In this document: positions 7,583 to 16,349 of the stretch, piece after piece
Layout of the letters: the number at the start of each line of letters is the position of its first letter
Numbering within the stretch: the stretch's first letter is position 1
DNA from: a virus
IMG/VR virus record: IMGVR_UViG_3300046785_000332
Location: 1-24,952 of that record
DNA length: 24,952 nt
Reading direction: 5' to 3' (one strand)
The notes under the pieces: model-generated
What the model was told of the DNA's origin: nothing
Database searches by the model: none
The model's input: the letters and a program-made list of their open reading frames with translations, nothing else
Made by a program: the position numbers and the translations under genes

Positions 7583-9190
7583 TTAGTATTTTACAACAAC
7601 GTTGTCTTTGAAAGCTTTTTGGAATCTCTCAGTAAGAGTTTCTGGCTCTTCAGACAATGTTTCGCTTGAATTTGAAATTTCTACATTAGAAGCTTCGGCG
7701 TTATCAAGAACTTCTTCAGGTGTTACTTCTTCAGTTGATTCAACTTCTGACGCTTCACTAGTTTGAACTTCTTTTAATTTAGCTTCAACAGCTTCGTTTA
7801 ATTTTTCTTGAAAAGCTTTCGCTTGCTCTTCAATGAAAGCTTTATTTTTGTGCTGCCACACTTTTTCGAACTTAGCCTTATAATCAGCAAATGATTCAGC
7901 AGATACGTCAAGTTCGTTCAACTCTGAAGCAACAATCTTTTTGTCTTCGTCTTCTAGATCGTACTCAGAATCAAGGGCACCCATTCTTTCATTGAAGGTA
8001 GCTTTGATAAGCTCTTGAGTCTTCTCAGCTTCTAAAGATTCAACTGCAGACTGAGCTTCTTTAAGCTCGGTTTGAAGTTTTTCTACAGAAGCCTTGAGCT
8101 CTTCTTGCTGCTTCAATAATTCTGCCTCCGCATTTTTTGCTGCTTCGACGTTTGACAAATACTCTTCATCTTTTTGCTTGATAGCTTGAGTGAATGTTTC
8201 TGTCATAGAAGCGACTGCTTCCTTGTCGAACTTGTGCTCGGCTAATGCAGATTTGAATTCTTGAATTAATTCTTGTGATTCCATAATGTTAAATTTTGTG
8301 TTATCTTGTAAGATTACCCCTTTTTTATTATTCTGGGAAATTTTTTTATATTCTTTTTGTAAAAAAGGGTTTAAAAAGGTCTTATTAATTTCTATTTTTT
8401 CCGTTTTTGGATACGATGCCAAGCTATTTTGTTCTTCCTTGTCATCATCGTTATAATGAATGACGCCTTTAACATCGGCGGCTGGTTTAGCGGTAAAACC
8501 AATTCCTAAAGGATAAACATCTCCGATTACCAACCTGCTTACTTTTACTCCGTCTTCAGTTTTACCTACTCCTCCTTGAGTAATCAAGTATTGTGAAAAT
8601 TCTTTAATTTGGTTTTCATCCGTAATAAGTTCAGCTTCCTTAAGGTCATCACTGCCTAATGCAATATAATACTTATTAAAACCAAGCTCCCAGCTAGCAG
8701 AAACTACTTGATAGTTATCCGAGTCTTCGTCTCCGCTATCTTCTACCAACTGAGCGAATGAAGGATTAGCTATTTTATACACTACTGCCGCTAAAGCTAT
8801 ATTAAATGCCTCGTTTGTTCCAGCGACTTCCTTCTCATCAAGCAAGTTACCAGACTGAGAATTGTATTCAGATAATCCAGCATTTACAATATGGCCTACT
8901 ATATTCTCTCTATTGTGCTCGAGGTTCGCAGGTTTGTGTATAAAATAATCTTTAATGGCTACAGCTGTCGCTGTTTCAATTCCATCACCATTATTATTAA
9001 ATTTGTTTGCAACCGCAGCATTAAAAGCAACACCCAGCAAGTCTAGATTTCTTTCAAGATTTACATTTTCAGGGATGAGGGGTAAAAGAGGTTTTAGCGA
9101 AGCAGTTGAGATACCTTCTTCAGACTCAATTTCAAGCGAAGCTAGCGAGCTCTGCGAAAAAGTTGTTTTATATTTAAAAGGAGCTTTCAT
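7583..9190 (-). CDS. Prohead protease fused to capsid scaffold protein
   Basis: A 535-residue two-part protein. Residues 1-250 look like a phage prohead protease: KPANLEHNRENIVGHI (candidate catalytic His92), VVSASWELGF (candidate Ser164 or Ser166) and GIGFTAKPA. Residues 303-535, from an internal Met (MESQELIQEF), are a Glu/Lys/Ala-rich coiled coil (about 315-380) with a second helical block, a typical scaffold core. The linker 250-300 would be the natural cut site. In this family the scaffold guides shell assembly and the protease then removes it. I chose the ATG at 9190: GTGTAA stands 8 bases before it. An ATG at 9199, overlapping the portal stop as TAATG, would add three residues. No ribosome binding site precedes the internal Met. 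Confidence 0.82.
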   Translation of the reverse strand: MKAPFKYKTTFSQSSLASLEIESEEGISTASLKPLLPLIPENVNLERNLDLLGVAFNAAVANKFNNNGDGIETATAVAIKDYFIHKPANLEHNRENIVGHIVNAGLSEYNSQSGNLLDEKEVAGTNEAFNIALAAVVYKIANPSFAQLVEDSGDEDSDNYQVVSASWELGFNKYYIALGSDDLKEAELITDENQIKEFSQYLITQGGVGKTEDGVKVSRLVIGDVYPLGIGFTAKPAADVKGVIHYNDDDKEEQNSLASYPKTEKIEINKTFLNPFLQKEYKKISQNNKKGVILQDNTKFNIMESQELIQEFKSALAEHKFDKEAVASMTETFTQAIKQKDEEYLSNVEAAKNAEAELLKQQEELKASVEKLQTELKEAQSAVESLEAEKTQELIKATFNERMGALDSEYDLEDEDKKIVASELNELDVSAESFADYKAKFEKVWQHKNKAFIEEQAKAFQEKLNEAVEAKLKEVQTSEASEVESTEEVTPEEVLDNAEASNVEISNSSETLSEEPETLTERFQKAFKDNVVVKY

Positions 9191-9198
9191 ACAAAGCA

Positions 9199-9204
9199 TT
9201 ACAC
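9199..9204 (-). promoter_or_regulatory. GTGTAA motif 8 bases before the ATG at 9190
   Basis: On the minus strand the sequence reads TCTGTGTAATGCTTTGTATG. The TAA inside the motif is the stop of the portal gene. The spacing is what decides between the two possible starts of the protease/scaffold gene. Confidence 0.4.
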
Positions 9205-11163
9205 AGATTTTTTGCTTTTATTTTTTTTACTATGATATAGTAGTGCAGCTGGGTATTCTTCTATTTGATGCTCTAAGCATATTTTATCTACGCCTTCTAA
9301 AGTATTTAAATCCATAATCTTTTCAGAATCTTTGACAACGCTTTCAAAGTTTTTATTCCAATTTTCTTGCTCAGAAGATACTACTATTTTAGAACATAAT
9401 TCACTTATAAGTTTTTGATGCCCTTTATTTAATCTTTTTATTTTTTTATGAGTTTTTAATATTTTCTTAGCTTCTTCTGTGAATTGCTCAGTTGCATATA
9501 CTACATTTTGTATATCTGTTCTGCCATACGTTTCTTTAGCGGCAGCTTCTTTCGGAATTCCTGACGTGCCAGTTGGTCTACCAGCAGACTTAGGTGTCTG
9601 AGTTGAAGTTTCTCCTTCAATCATAGGTACTCCACCTACTAAAGGATTGTAGTACCCCATTTCTCTCTCTTCTACAAATTTTTCTTGAGCAGGCGAAATC
9701 TCTTTTGATTCTGGGAATACTCCAGTTTTCATAACGTCTACACCTTGCTGCGGAGTCAGTATTCCTATCTCCATTAATCTTGTAGTTACTCTTTGAAGTT
9801 GTGTTTCATCCTTAACATTCACTTCTTCAAATTTTGCTTGGGGTATAGATTTCATTCCTAAGTTTTTGCAAATCTGATTAATTTCTGGCTGAAGAAATTG
9901 CTTTAAAAATGCATTCCTCGACTCTTTTAACCTTTCTAGGAATATTTCAGCCTTAACTGCAGTATTTGAGAATTTTTCTTGGCCAACAATTATATTCTGC
10001 AAGCCTTCCTTGATATCTTGATTGACAATCTCATATTTTTCAGCACCTAAAACCTTATTAATTTCTGGTATAACAAATTGTGCTTTAGTTGTATAGTCAC
10101 TGACTAAAACCCTGCCAACACTTTCATTTTGAAAAAGCTTTTGCATAGCCACCATGTTAGTTGGATTGACTCCTCCTTTGTCTGGCTCAGCCCCCATTGT
10201 GATTAAGAGTATCACATTTTCGATTGTTCTAGTAATAGCTTGATCAATTTTTTTAAGCTCTAGCTTAAAGTTAATGTCGTCTAAAACAGAAAATCCAAAT
10301 GGAATAGCAAATGGCTCATAATCTTGTTTTTTATAAAAGCAGTATCTAAGATATTTAGGATCAAGAGGGACTTTCACACCATCCCTCAAGTAAGCATTGT
10401 CCTTAACTTTCTTCTTAGCCTCAGGAGACAAGGATTCAAATATTTGCTTATCTAAATCGTTCTTTGGGCTTTTTAGCCTTTCTATCTCATACTCGCTTAA
10501 TATCTTTTCATACAAAGAGTCAGAAAATGAAGAGCTATGCCTTCTTACGATGTCATATGGATTTAGGATGATATACCTTAATGGAATTTTACCTTTGAGT
10601 CCAAGAATCTCTGTTCTGTAAGATCTTCTCAAATCATTTAAATCAATTTTACCTTCTAAGGTATATAGGAAAACATTTCCTGATCGATAATACTCTCTAA
10701 AAAATTGATCTTTTAAAAACCATAAGTTAATTTTGTCAAACCATTTTTGTATAAAATTTCTAGCAACTTCACTACCGCCCTCTAGCATAATTTCTGCATT
10801 AGCAAATTCAGACATAATATCAATTGCGTTTCTAAATATAGAAATATTACAGTAAGCTTTTTGGCACAATTCAATAGCTTCTCTGATATGTATCCCTTCT
10901 GCGCTGAAATGGTATGGAAGCAGCCCCTTATGAATGTTTTCGTATTTAGAAGCCTTTGTGCCTAAAGCCGCTCGATTCTTTCTTGTTTGGGTATCGACTT
11001 TACCACCTCTACTGTATTCACTCGCTATCGATTGGTAAAATCCTTCTCCAGATAACTCTGGAGACCATTGAGCAGAATTTGATATCATTATATTGTCCAA
11101 AGGTTGACTTTGGTCAAACTTTTTCCAGTATTCAGATTTCTTAGTATATTTTCTTTTAGCCAT
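9199..11163 (-). CDS. Portal protein
   Basis: A 654-residue protein. The portal forms the 12-subunit ring at one capsid vertex through which DNA enters and leaves. Supporting pattern: an N-terminal arm, a helical wing (FSAEGIHIREAIELCQKAY, RNAIDIMSEFANAEI at about 86-124), FLKDQFFREYYRSGNVFLYT (about 148-167), IPLRYIILNPYDIV (193-206), a stem/crown region with FAIPFGFSVLDDINFKLELK and a long helix (about 280-325), and RLKESRNAFLKQFLQPEINQ (about 410-430), all typical of portals. After residue 500 comes a Pro/Gly/Thr-rich linker and a Lys-rich tail of about 120 residues, longer than in many portals. It lies between the terminase and the protease genes, which strongly supports the call. Confidence 0.87.
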   Translation of the reverse strand: MAKRKYTKKSEYWKKFDQSQPLDNIMISNSAQWSPELSGEGFYQSIASEYSRGGKVDTQTRKNRAALGTKASKYENIHKGLLPYHFSAEGIHIREAIELCQKAYCNISIFRNAIDIMSEFANAEIMLEGGSEVARNFIQKWFDKINLWFLKDQFFREYYRSGNVFLYTLEGKIDLNDLRRSYRTEILGLKGKIPLRYIILNPYDIVRRHSSSFSDSLYEKILSEYEIERLKSPKNDLDKQIFESLSPEAKKKVKDNAYLRDGVKVPLDPKYLRYCFYKKQDYEPFAIPFGFSVLDDINFKLELKKIDQAITRTIENVILLITMGAEPDKGGVNPTNMVAMQKLFQNESVGRVLVSDYTTKAQFVIPEINKVLGAEKYEIVNQDIKEGLQNIIVGQEKFSNTAVKAEIFLERLKESRNAFLKQFLQPEINQICKNLGMKSIPQAKFEEVNVKDETQLQRVTTRLMEIGILTPQQGVDVMKTGVFPESKEISPAQEKFVEEREMGYYNPLVGGVPMIEGETSTQTPKSAGRPTGTSGIPKEAAAKETYGRTDIQNVVYATEQFTEEAKKILKTHKKIKRLNKGHQKLISELCSKIVVSSEQENWNKNFESVVKDSEKIMDLNTLEGVDKICLEHQIEEYPAALLYHSKKNKSKKSV

Positions 11164-11173
11164 TTGTCGAGAA

Positions 11174-11179
11174 TTACAC
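11174..11179 (-). promoter_or_regulatory. GTGTAA motif 10 bases before the portal start
   Basis: On the minus strand the sequence reads TATAATATATAGGTGTAATTCTCGACAAATG. A TATAAT hexamer lies a few bases further upstream, so an ordinary promoter may overlap the motif. No Shine-Dalgarno sequence is visible. Confidence 0.45.
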
Positions 11180-11197
11180 CTATATATTATAATAAGT

Positions 11198-11230
11198 AAA
11201 AAAAGTTACTTTTAAAGTTACTTTTAACTT
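11198..11230 (-). terminator. Weak AT-only hairpin after the terminase gene
   Basis: On the minus strand AAAGTTA and TAACTTT can pair around AAAG, followed by AAAAGTAACTTTTTTT. The repeated AGTAACTTT also allows a longer alternative stem. With no G/C core, termination would be weak. Confidence 0.35.
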
Positions 11231-13099
11231 TTATTTTATAAACATTGGCGTAAAGTCTACGTACTTTGGAGTCAAATCGACATTCATAAATTCATAGTAC
11301 AATGAAGTCATCCAGTTGCCTAGAACTAATGCAGAGTAAGAGTCTTTTCTAGTTTTTTCGGGGCCCGTTTGTCTTTTTAAATTGTCAGGCAAGTCAAATG
11401 TCTGAGTTCCTTGGGGAGAAGTTTTTATTTGAATCAGAGCACACTCAGACTTGGTTAAGTTCATTAGATCGTATTGATGCTCAATGAGGTCAATCATTTT
11501 AGATTGGGGAGACTGATTCTTTTCTTCATTTTTTAAAAATTTTAATTTCGTGATTGGTATTTTCTTTCTGCGTTGCATAGCATAATCTTCGTCAATAGCT
11601 CTTGACGCAAACCACAATCTTTTATGATCGAAATTCGCCTGAAGAGATTCGTTCGCTCTTCTTATCCAGTCAGAACTAGGTTTTCTTAGGAAACAAATTC
11701 TTCTGTCCTGTTGGTTATATTGTTGCCTAACTCCCTTAAGGACATTCTGATAATCATTTAAGTCATCAAAATTAACATCTATTTGTTTAAAGTTAATATT
11801 ATCTTTTTTAAACATAGAGCTTTCATTAACAGCATTAATAAATTGAACGCCTCCCATATAGTCAGCTACAATACTAACAATATTAAATTTTTCTATAAGA
11901 TATTTAAAATAGAACATATGATCTTGTAAACGAGTTCCAGACATTGCATAACTATGGACTACGGTCGCATTTCGCTTTTCATCATTTAATTTTAATATAT
12001 GCATAGCAAAATCATCAGAGCTTTCACTTTCTGCCCAGCTAGGGTCAATAGCTAAAATATATTTTGCATCAGGTTCGCCCGCTATTTCCACACACTGCCC
12101 TTCTCCATCCTTTATTGTGCATTCCGCCATTCTAGAAGTCTTAAAATATCCACTGCTATCATCTGTAAATATAGCATTAAACTCTCTATCAAACTGAGAT
12201 TGACTCATTGTAGCTTTAGATTGATTAATCAAATTAACATCATACAATTGCTTAGGAGCGCAATCATAACTAAAGTGCATAATAGATCTCCTAGCATTAG
12301 AGCCATCTTTATGGTCAACATGATTTAATATCAAATCTTCGAAATTAGAATATAATTTATACAAATATTCAAATTTATAACTAGCGGATGATAACATTAT
12401 TAATTTATTGTTAGGCCATCTATATCTTTGATCTTCAGTCATTTCGCCTTTTTTTATCAAGTTTGTTTCAAGGTTAAATAACTCCTCTCTTTGGGTAGGA
12501 TTTTCAACAACAGACAAGAATGGCACGATAACTTCATTGTATACTCTTTCAGGCATTAACAACATCTCATCAATAATGATTCTATGAAATCTAAAACCAC
12601 GAAGCTTGGAACCATCGCCTAATGGCAGAGCTCTGATTCTGCTTCTACCTATTTCCATCAACCACTCATCATTACTCTTGCTTTTTTTAGTAATGCAGCC
12701 TGCAAGCATTTTTGCCTGAGGTTTATTTGCAATATCTTCAATTTTTTTAAATATTTGCTTTGACTGCCTAAATGAAGCAGCTAATATCCCTATCTCTACG
12801 CCCTGATTAAGTATAGCGTCCAGGAAGGCGTAAATTCCTGTAGTAAAAGATTTTGACATACCCCGACTCCAAATACCTAGGAAGTAGTCAGTTTCAAACA
12901 TACCCTTAATCGCCATGTGTTGAAATGGAAATAAATCTACTCCTGACAATAAACTAGTTGTGAAAGTTATATTTTCTCTTAAAAATTGATATAACAATAT
13001 TTTAGCTTCTTCTTCTTCTAGAAAACCTTTATCTAAAAGTAATTTATTTATATCCTCCTTAAAAGGATTGTTTGGTTGATTTCCTGGTTCCCAGCTCAT
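11231..13099 (-). CDS. terL: Terminase large subunit (packaging ATPase and nuclease)
   Basis: A 622-residue DNA packaging motor. The N-terminal ATPase has a Walker A-like loop WSRGMSKS (residues 77-84), a Walker B segment RIIIDEM (173-179) and a coupling-type IMLSSASYKFEY. The C-terminal RNase H-like nuclease has YILAIDPSWAESESSDDFAM, with the first catalytic Asp, and VSIVADYMGG. Walker A has Ser where the usual Gly precedes Lys. I start at the ATG at 13099: it overlaps the stop of the upstream gene as ATGA, and the frame upstream of it has no similarity to terminases and lies inside the ERCC4 gene. No ribosome binding site is seen, so coupled translation is likely. Confidence 0.92.
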   Translation of the reverse strand: MSWEPGNQPNNPFKEDINKLLLDKGFLEEEEAKILLYQFLRENITFTTSLLSGVDLFPFQHMAIKGMFETDYFLGIWSRGMSKSFTTGIYAFLDAILNQGVEIGILAASFRQSKQIFKKIEDIANKPQAKMLAGCITKKSKSNDEWLMEIGRSRIRALPLGDGSKLRGFRFHRIIIDEMLLMPERVYNEVIVPFLSVVENPTQREELFNLETNLIKKGEMTEDQRYRWPNNKLIMLSSASYKFEYLYKLYSNFEDLILNHVDHKDGSNARRSIMHFSYDCAPKQLYDVNLINQSKATMSQSQFDREFNAIFTDDSSGYFKTSRMAECTIKDGEGQCVEIAGEPDAKYILAIDPSWAESESSDDFAMHILKLNDEKRNATVVHSYAMSGTRLQDHMFYFKYLIEKFNIVSIVADYMGGVQFINAVNESSMFKKDNINFKQIDVNFDDLNDYQNVLKGVRQQYNQQDRRICFLRKPSSDWIRRANESLQANFDHKRLWFASRAIDEDYAMQRRKKIPITKLKFLKNEEKNQSPQSKMIDLIEHQYDLMNLTKSECALIQIKTSPQGTQTFDLPDNLKRQTGPEKTRKDSYSALVLGNWMTSLYYEFMNVDLTPKYVDFTPMFIK

Positions 13100-14025
13100 T
13101 TTTGTTTGTCTAGATAATATTGAATGTCCGTGCTCCATAAAGCATCTCCAAGAACTAATAATTTTGGAATAATTTCTACAGATTTTTCTCGATTTCCCGT
13201 GAAGATAAATTGGCAGCATCCCGCGTATTCATGAGATAATACTCTCATATTGTGCCATATGTAATTTAAGTTAGATCGGTGTTTGGAAAAATTGTTTCTC
13301 TTTTTTATTTTTTCTATATCGCTTTCGGTAACCACATATAAATAGCACCCCATGTTTCTACACCTATCTAATTCTTTTTTAAATCGCTCAAAACCTGTAG
13401 ACATTGTTGATTTAAAATCTTGCTCTCCTTTTCGGTCAACATAAGTATATGAGTAATAATCGCCAGATGAAGTATAATCTCCAAAATCTAATTTCATTGT
13501 TTTAGAGTTGGGAAATGATAATGGCTGTTGTTCTCGAGTATCTATAAATATTGGCGTATCTTTGTATTTATCAGCGTAAAACTCTTTACATATTCTTTTG
13601 GTAAATATTGGCTCAACCCCTGTAAGCTTAGAAGCCTCTGTATATGACCCAAAAAGCATTTTATAGCTATCTATAGGTGGTAAGTCATATATCTGCAATT
13701 CTATATGGCTAGGGGCCTTTAAGAGGTTTTTCTCATCTATTCTATTTTTGAGCTCGCTAACTGCATAATGTTTAGCGAGTTTATTATCTTTGTTTTTTAT
13801 AAGCCATTGCACCATTTGCCATCTGGTTGAAAATCTTTTGCGAAAATAATCTTTTTTGTTTTTAAAAGGTAACGGCTCACCATTATACCAATTCTTCATT
13901 GGATAATAAGTCGTATAGTATTCGCTCAATAAAATGTTATGAGACTTAATATGTATATGAAGTGCTCTTTCAGACTTAAAGGATTTTTTACAAACCTTGC
14001 ATATATGTTCTACATTCTGATCCAT
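13096..14025 (-). CDS. C2H2 zinc-finger and ERCC4-type nuclease
   Basis: A 309-residue fusion. Residues 9-29 form a textbook C2H2 finger (C9, C12, H25, H29; C-x2-C-x12-H-x3-H). Residues about 157-240 carry the ERCC4/XPF nuclease signature: IFIDTREQQPLSF (D162, E165), LDFGDY (D180, D183) and VDRKGEQDF (D197, R198, K199, D203). The last fits the XPF motif (E/D)RKxxxD with Asp for the first Glu. ERCC4 enzymes cut branched or junction DNA using metal ions. No helix-hairpin-helix pair is evident. The gene lies just upstream of the terminase and overlaps it by four bases, so it may trim or resolve branched DNA for packaging, but that role is inferred. Confidence 0.8.
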   Translation of the reverse strand: MDQNVEHICKVCKKSFKSERALHIHIKSHNILLSEYYTTYYPMKNWYNGEPLPFKNKKDYFRKRFSTRWQMVQWLIKNKDNKLAKHYAVSELKNRIDEKNLLKAPSHIELQIYDLPPIDSYKMLFGSYTEASKLTGVEPIFTKRICKEFYADKYKDTPIFIDTREQQPLSFPNSKTMKLDFGDYTSSGDYYSYTYVDRKGEQDFKSTMSTGFERFKKELDRCRNMGCYLYVVTESDIEKIKKRNNFSKHRSNLNYIWHNMRVLSHEYAGCCQFIFTGNREKSVEIIPKLLVLGDALWSTDIQYYLDKQK

Positions 14026-14585
14026 AATATTAACGCATATTTTGTCCAGCTATCTGTAGGTTTAGACTCATGTAGCATGTCATAATTGGGCTGATTATTT
14101 TTTAAATTTTTCCACATCAACATTTTGCCCGCCTCAGGCTTAAAAGACATCTTGAATTTAGGAAATCTAGTTTCTCCACCTTTTTTTCCACTGTTGAGGT
14201 AAAATAGTATACTATACCATCTTTGCTTTCCAAACTGACTTGGTAACATAGCATATGGGTTTTCAAAAAAATCATAATGTTCTTCATAGTACATTGATGG
14301 CTCATATTTAATGAATTGCGCTTCTTCTTGAAATAAAATGTTAGTTTTTGTAATTTGACTACAATATTTTTTAATTTCTGAAACTACAGGGTGCGATGAT
14401 ATTGCGACAGTATTTAGATTATTTCTTTGACCATCGTTAACTCCAGCGACAGTTGCAGATTTACATTGCTCAGAAAATGAATTAATTAATAAATTACATG
14501 CTTCTTTTGTGAGGACTGACTCAGCTGTGAATATCTCATCATAGATATTCAGGAGCCTTTGGGGCTGGATATACTTATACTGCAT
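14010..14585 (-). CDS. 2-oxoglutarate/Fe(II) oxygenase, prolyl 4-hydroxylase-like
   Basis: A 191-residue single-domain oxygenase. The iron site is H103 and D105 (YEEHYDFF) and H172 (HESKPTD). K182, ten residues after the second His, is the expected 2-oxoglutarate contact of prolyl 4-hydroxylases. RWYSILFYLNSGKKGGETRF and PEAGKMLMWKN (residues 122-160) are the usual core strands. All key residues are present, so it is probably active. Related genes are common in marine phages, but their substrate, whether virion protein, host protein or DNA, is generally unknown. It overlaps both neighbours (16 and 11 bases) inside the packaging unit. Confidence 0.88.
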   Translation of the reverse strand: MQYKYIQPQRLLNIYDEIFTAESVLTKEACNLLINSFSEQCKSATVAGVNDGQRNNLNTVAISSHPVVSEIKKYCSQITKTNILFQEEAQFIKYEPSMYYEEHYDFFENPYAMLPSQFGKQRWYSILFYLNSGKKGGETRFPKFKMSFKPEAGKMLMWKNLKNNQPNYDMLHESKPTDSWTKYALILWIRM

Positions 14586-15636
14586 CGTCTTTAGATAATC
14601 CTAATATTCTTGCTTTCCAGGAGTCCATAGATTCCATGCGATCTGCTTCCTCTTTCACTAACTTTTTTTGCATTTCAGCCATTCTTACCATCACAGCTCG
14701 CTCTTTTTCATTTTGGAAAGTTTCAACTAATGATAATATTGATGCATTTTGAGATTGGCGATTCTCTAGCCTTTTAGCTCGATCACCATTTAATTTTTTG
14801 ATTAGAGATTCCATTCTTTTCTCACACTTATCGTACTCTTCACTTTTTGTCTTAAGTAGCTCGGCTAGCCTTACAGTCATCTCTTGTTGTGAATCAGCAT
14901 CATTAAACATTCTATTTAATTTCTCAATATTTCTACTTACATTTCTCAGGTTAATGTAATCGATGCAAACATTAATATATAAATTAATTTCATCGCTAGT
15001 TAAATCAGGTTTTCCCCAGGTAGCTCTTACAAATTCAGCTTCGAATAAGTCTCTATCATCTTTATCTCTATAATTATTTATTGTATTTAAAAATCTTGGC
15101 GCAGATAGAAATAGTAACATTTTTTCTGCTGATTTTTTCTCTACTAAGCCTATTTCGTCAGGATTCAATTCGTCACCAGTATAATTTGATATTAAGTTAA
15201 TTACATCGTTAAAACTGTCTGGTGGCTGATACTTCTCGCGCACTCTTGGTTTTTCATCTTTTTGCAGCAAGTCTGGCGCTACATCTTTAATATAAGCCAT
15301 AACCGTTCGCTGCTCCGTAGATAGCTTTTTTACCTCTTCATCGGGGAATATGATTTGAGCAATTTGGAAAGAGTTTAAGCCGTCTTCTGCTAAGTCTAGA
15401 ATCTCATCTTTTTGTTCATCAGCGAGTTCTATTGGCCCTTTTTTCTCTTTTTTTGTTGTATTGTAATCTAAACTCTCTTCAACCAAGAAGTCTTTAACAG
15501 CTCTACCTTCTTTTGATCTTCCATCTAGAGTATCGTCTAAAAAAGTATTTTGAGTGAGTTTTATTAAATCTGGAATTTTTTTGTGATTTTCCCTTAGGTA
15601 GGTTTTTTGAGTTTCCGTTAATTCTATTTTGCTCAT
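14575..15636 (-). CDS. Helical protein with repeated HTH-like segments; small terminase candidate
   Basis: A 353-residue, highly charged, helical protein. Residues 5-55 (ELTETQKTYLRENHKKIPDL, then GRSKEGRAVKDFL) and 69-125 (IELADEQKDEILDLAEDGLN, then QIAQIIF and TVMAYIKDVAP) look like two versions of a helix-turn-helix unit. Residues about 225-340 are likely coiled coil (KSEEYDKCEKRMESLIKKLN). A DNA-recognising HTH plus an oligomerising coiled coil is the usual design of small terminase subunits, no other candidate is present, and the gene is three genes upstream of the large terminase. It is larger than most small terminases. AAGGA nine bases before the ATG is a good ribosome binding site. 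A DNA-binding regulator is the main alternative. Confidence 0.6.
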   Translation of the reverse strand: MSKIELTETQKTYLRENHKKIPDLIKLTQNTFLDDTLDGRSKEGRAVKDFLVEESLDYNTTKKEKKGPIELADEQKDEILDLAEDGLNSFQIAQIIFPDEEVKKLSTEQRTVMAYIKDVAPDLLQKDEKPRVREKYQPPDSFNDVINLISNYTGDELNPDEIGLVEKKSAEKMLLFLSAPRFLNTINNYRDKDDRDLFEAEFVRATWGKPDLTSDEINLYINVCIDYINLRNVSRNIEKLNRMFNDADSQQEMTVRLAELLKTKSEEYDKCEKRMESLIKKLNGDRAKRLENRQSQNASILSLVETFQNEKERAVMVRMAEMQKKLVKEEADRMESMDSWKARILGLSKDDAV

Positions 15637-16349
15637 AAAATAATATCCTTTCTATCAATAACTTCTTTTGCTTTCTCAATGAATATTTTCTTTAGGTTTT
15701 TTAATTGCTTGTATCCAGCCTTTCTGCCCTTTTCATTACTTTTATAACCCATCTTTTTAGCAACCTCTTCTTCTGGTAGATGTTCAACATATATCATTTT
15801 ATAAATTGCATAATGTTTATCAGATAACTTAAACTCCATTAATGTGTGCAATTTTCTTTCTGCTTCGGAAATATCAGTTAATTCCTCTGATATATTATAT
15901 ACTTCCTGAGGATGATGCTCTAAAGCTAATGGCATTTTTATATCATGAGCACTTTTTTTCGTTTTCTCCCATTTAGAATATAATGGACACTCTGAACATT
16001 GAACCCCGCTTGGAGTGAATCCACATAAGCCAGTGTGGCCCTCTTCATGTTCACTAGCCGAAGATTGAGCGAATGGGCAGTTTAAACAAGGTCTAGCAAA
16101 GTTAGTATAATAATTCCTGAATATATTCTTAATTTGATTGGATATTATTTTATTTATCCAAGGAGCTAAACTTCTTTTCTGGTCCCATTGATCCCATTTT
16201 TTGTAAATATGAGCACGAATTATTTGTTGGACATCATCGTAATCCATCCATGCGAGAGCGTGGAGGCGCCATTTGTGCTTTCGTTTACGCAATTCATTAT
16301 CAATTACATCAACACAGTCTTCGTAGCTTAATTTTTCCTTCCTAGTCAT
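15633..16349 (-). CDS. Phage sigma factor with a cysteine-rich insert
   Basis: A 238-residue protein. Residues about 25-85 match sigma70 region 2 (WMDYDDVQQIIRAHIYKKWD, SLAPWINKIISNQIKNIFRN), the part that binds core polymerase and melts the -10 element. Residues about 162-230 match region 4 (KLSDKHYAIYKMIYVEHLPE, EEVAKKMGYKSNEKGRKAG). Between them is a Cys cluster (C88, C91, C109, C118, C121: RPCLNCP, GLCGF, QCSECPLY) that probably binds zinc, in place of region 3. Phage sigma factors switch transcription to late genes. I start at the ATG at 16349, which overlaps the previous stop by 8 bases. An in-frame ATG at 16418 would add 23 residues buried in the zinc-ribbon gene. Confidence 0.8.
   Translation of the reverse strand: MTRKEKLSYEDCVDVIDNELRKRKHKWRLHALAWMDYDDVQQIIRAHIYKKWDQWDQKRSLAPWINKIISNQIKNIFRNYYTNFARPCLNCPFAQSSASEHEEGHTGLCGFTPSGVQCSECPLYSKWEKTKKSAHDIKMPLALEHHPQEVYNISEELTDISEAERKLHTLMEFKLSDKHYAIYKMIYVEHLPEEEVAKKMGYKSNEKGRKAGYKQLKNLKKIFIEKAKEVIDRKDIIL

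Noticed and set aside
8282-8284. Internal ATG as a separate scaffold gene
   Set aside because: The coiled coil begins near there, but no ribosome binding site or promoter is seen, so it is mentioned only within the fusion gene.
13100-13219. Upstream in-frame extension of the large terminase by 40 codons
   Set aside because: It lies inside the ERCC4 gene, has no terminase similarity, and the ATGA overlap at 13099 gives a better start.
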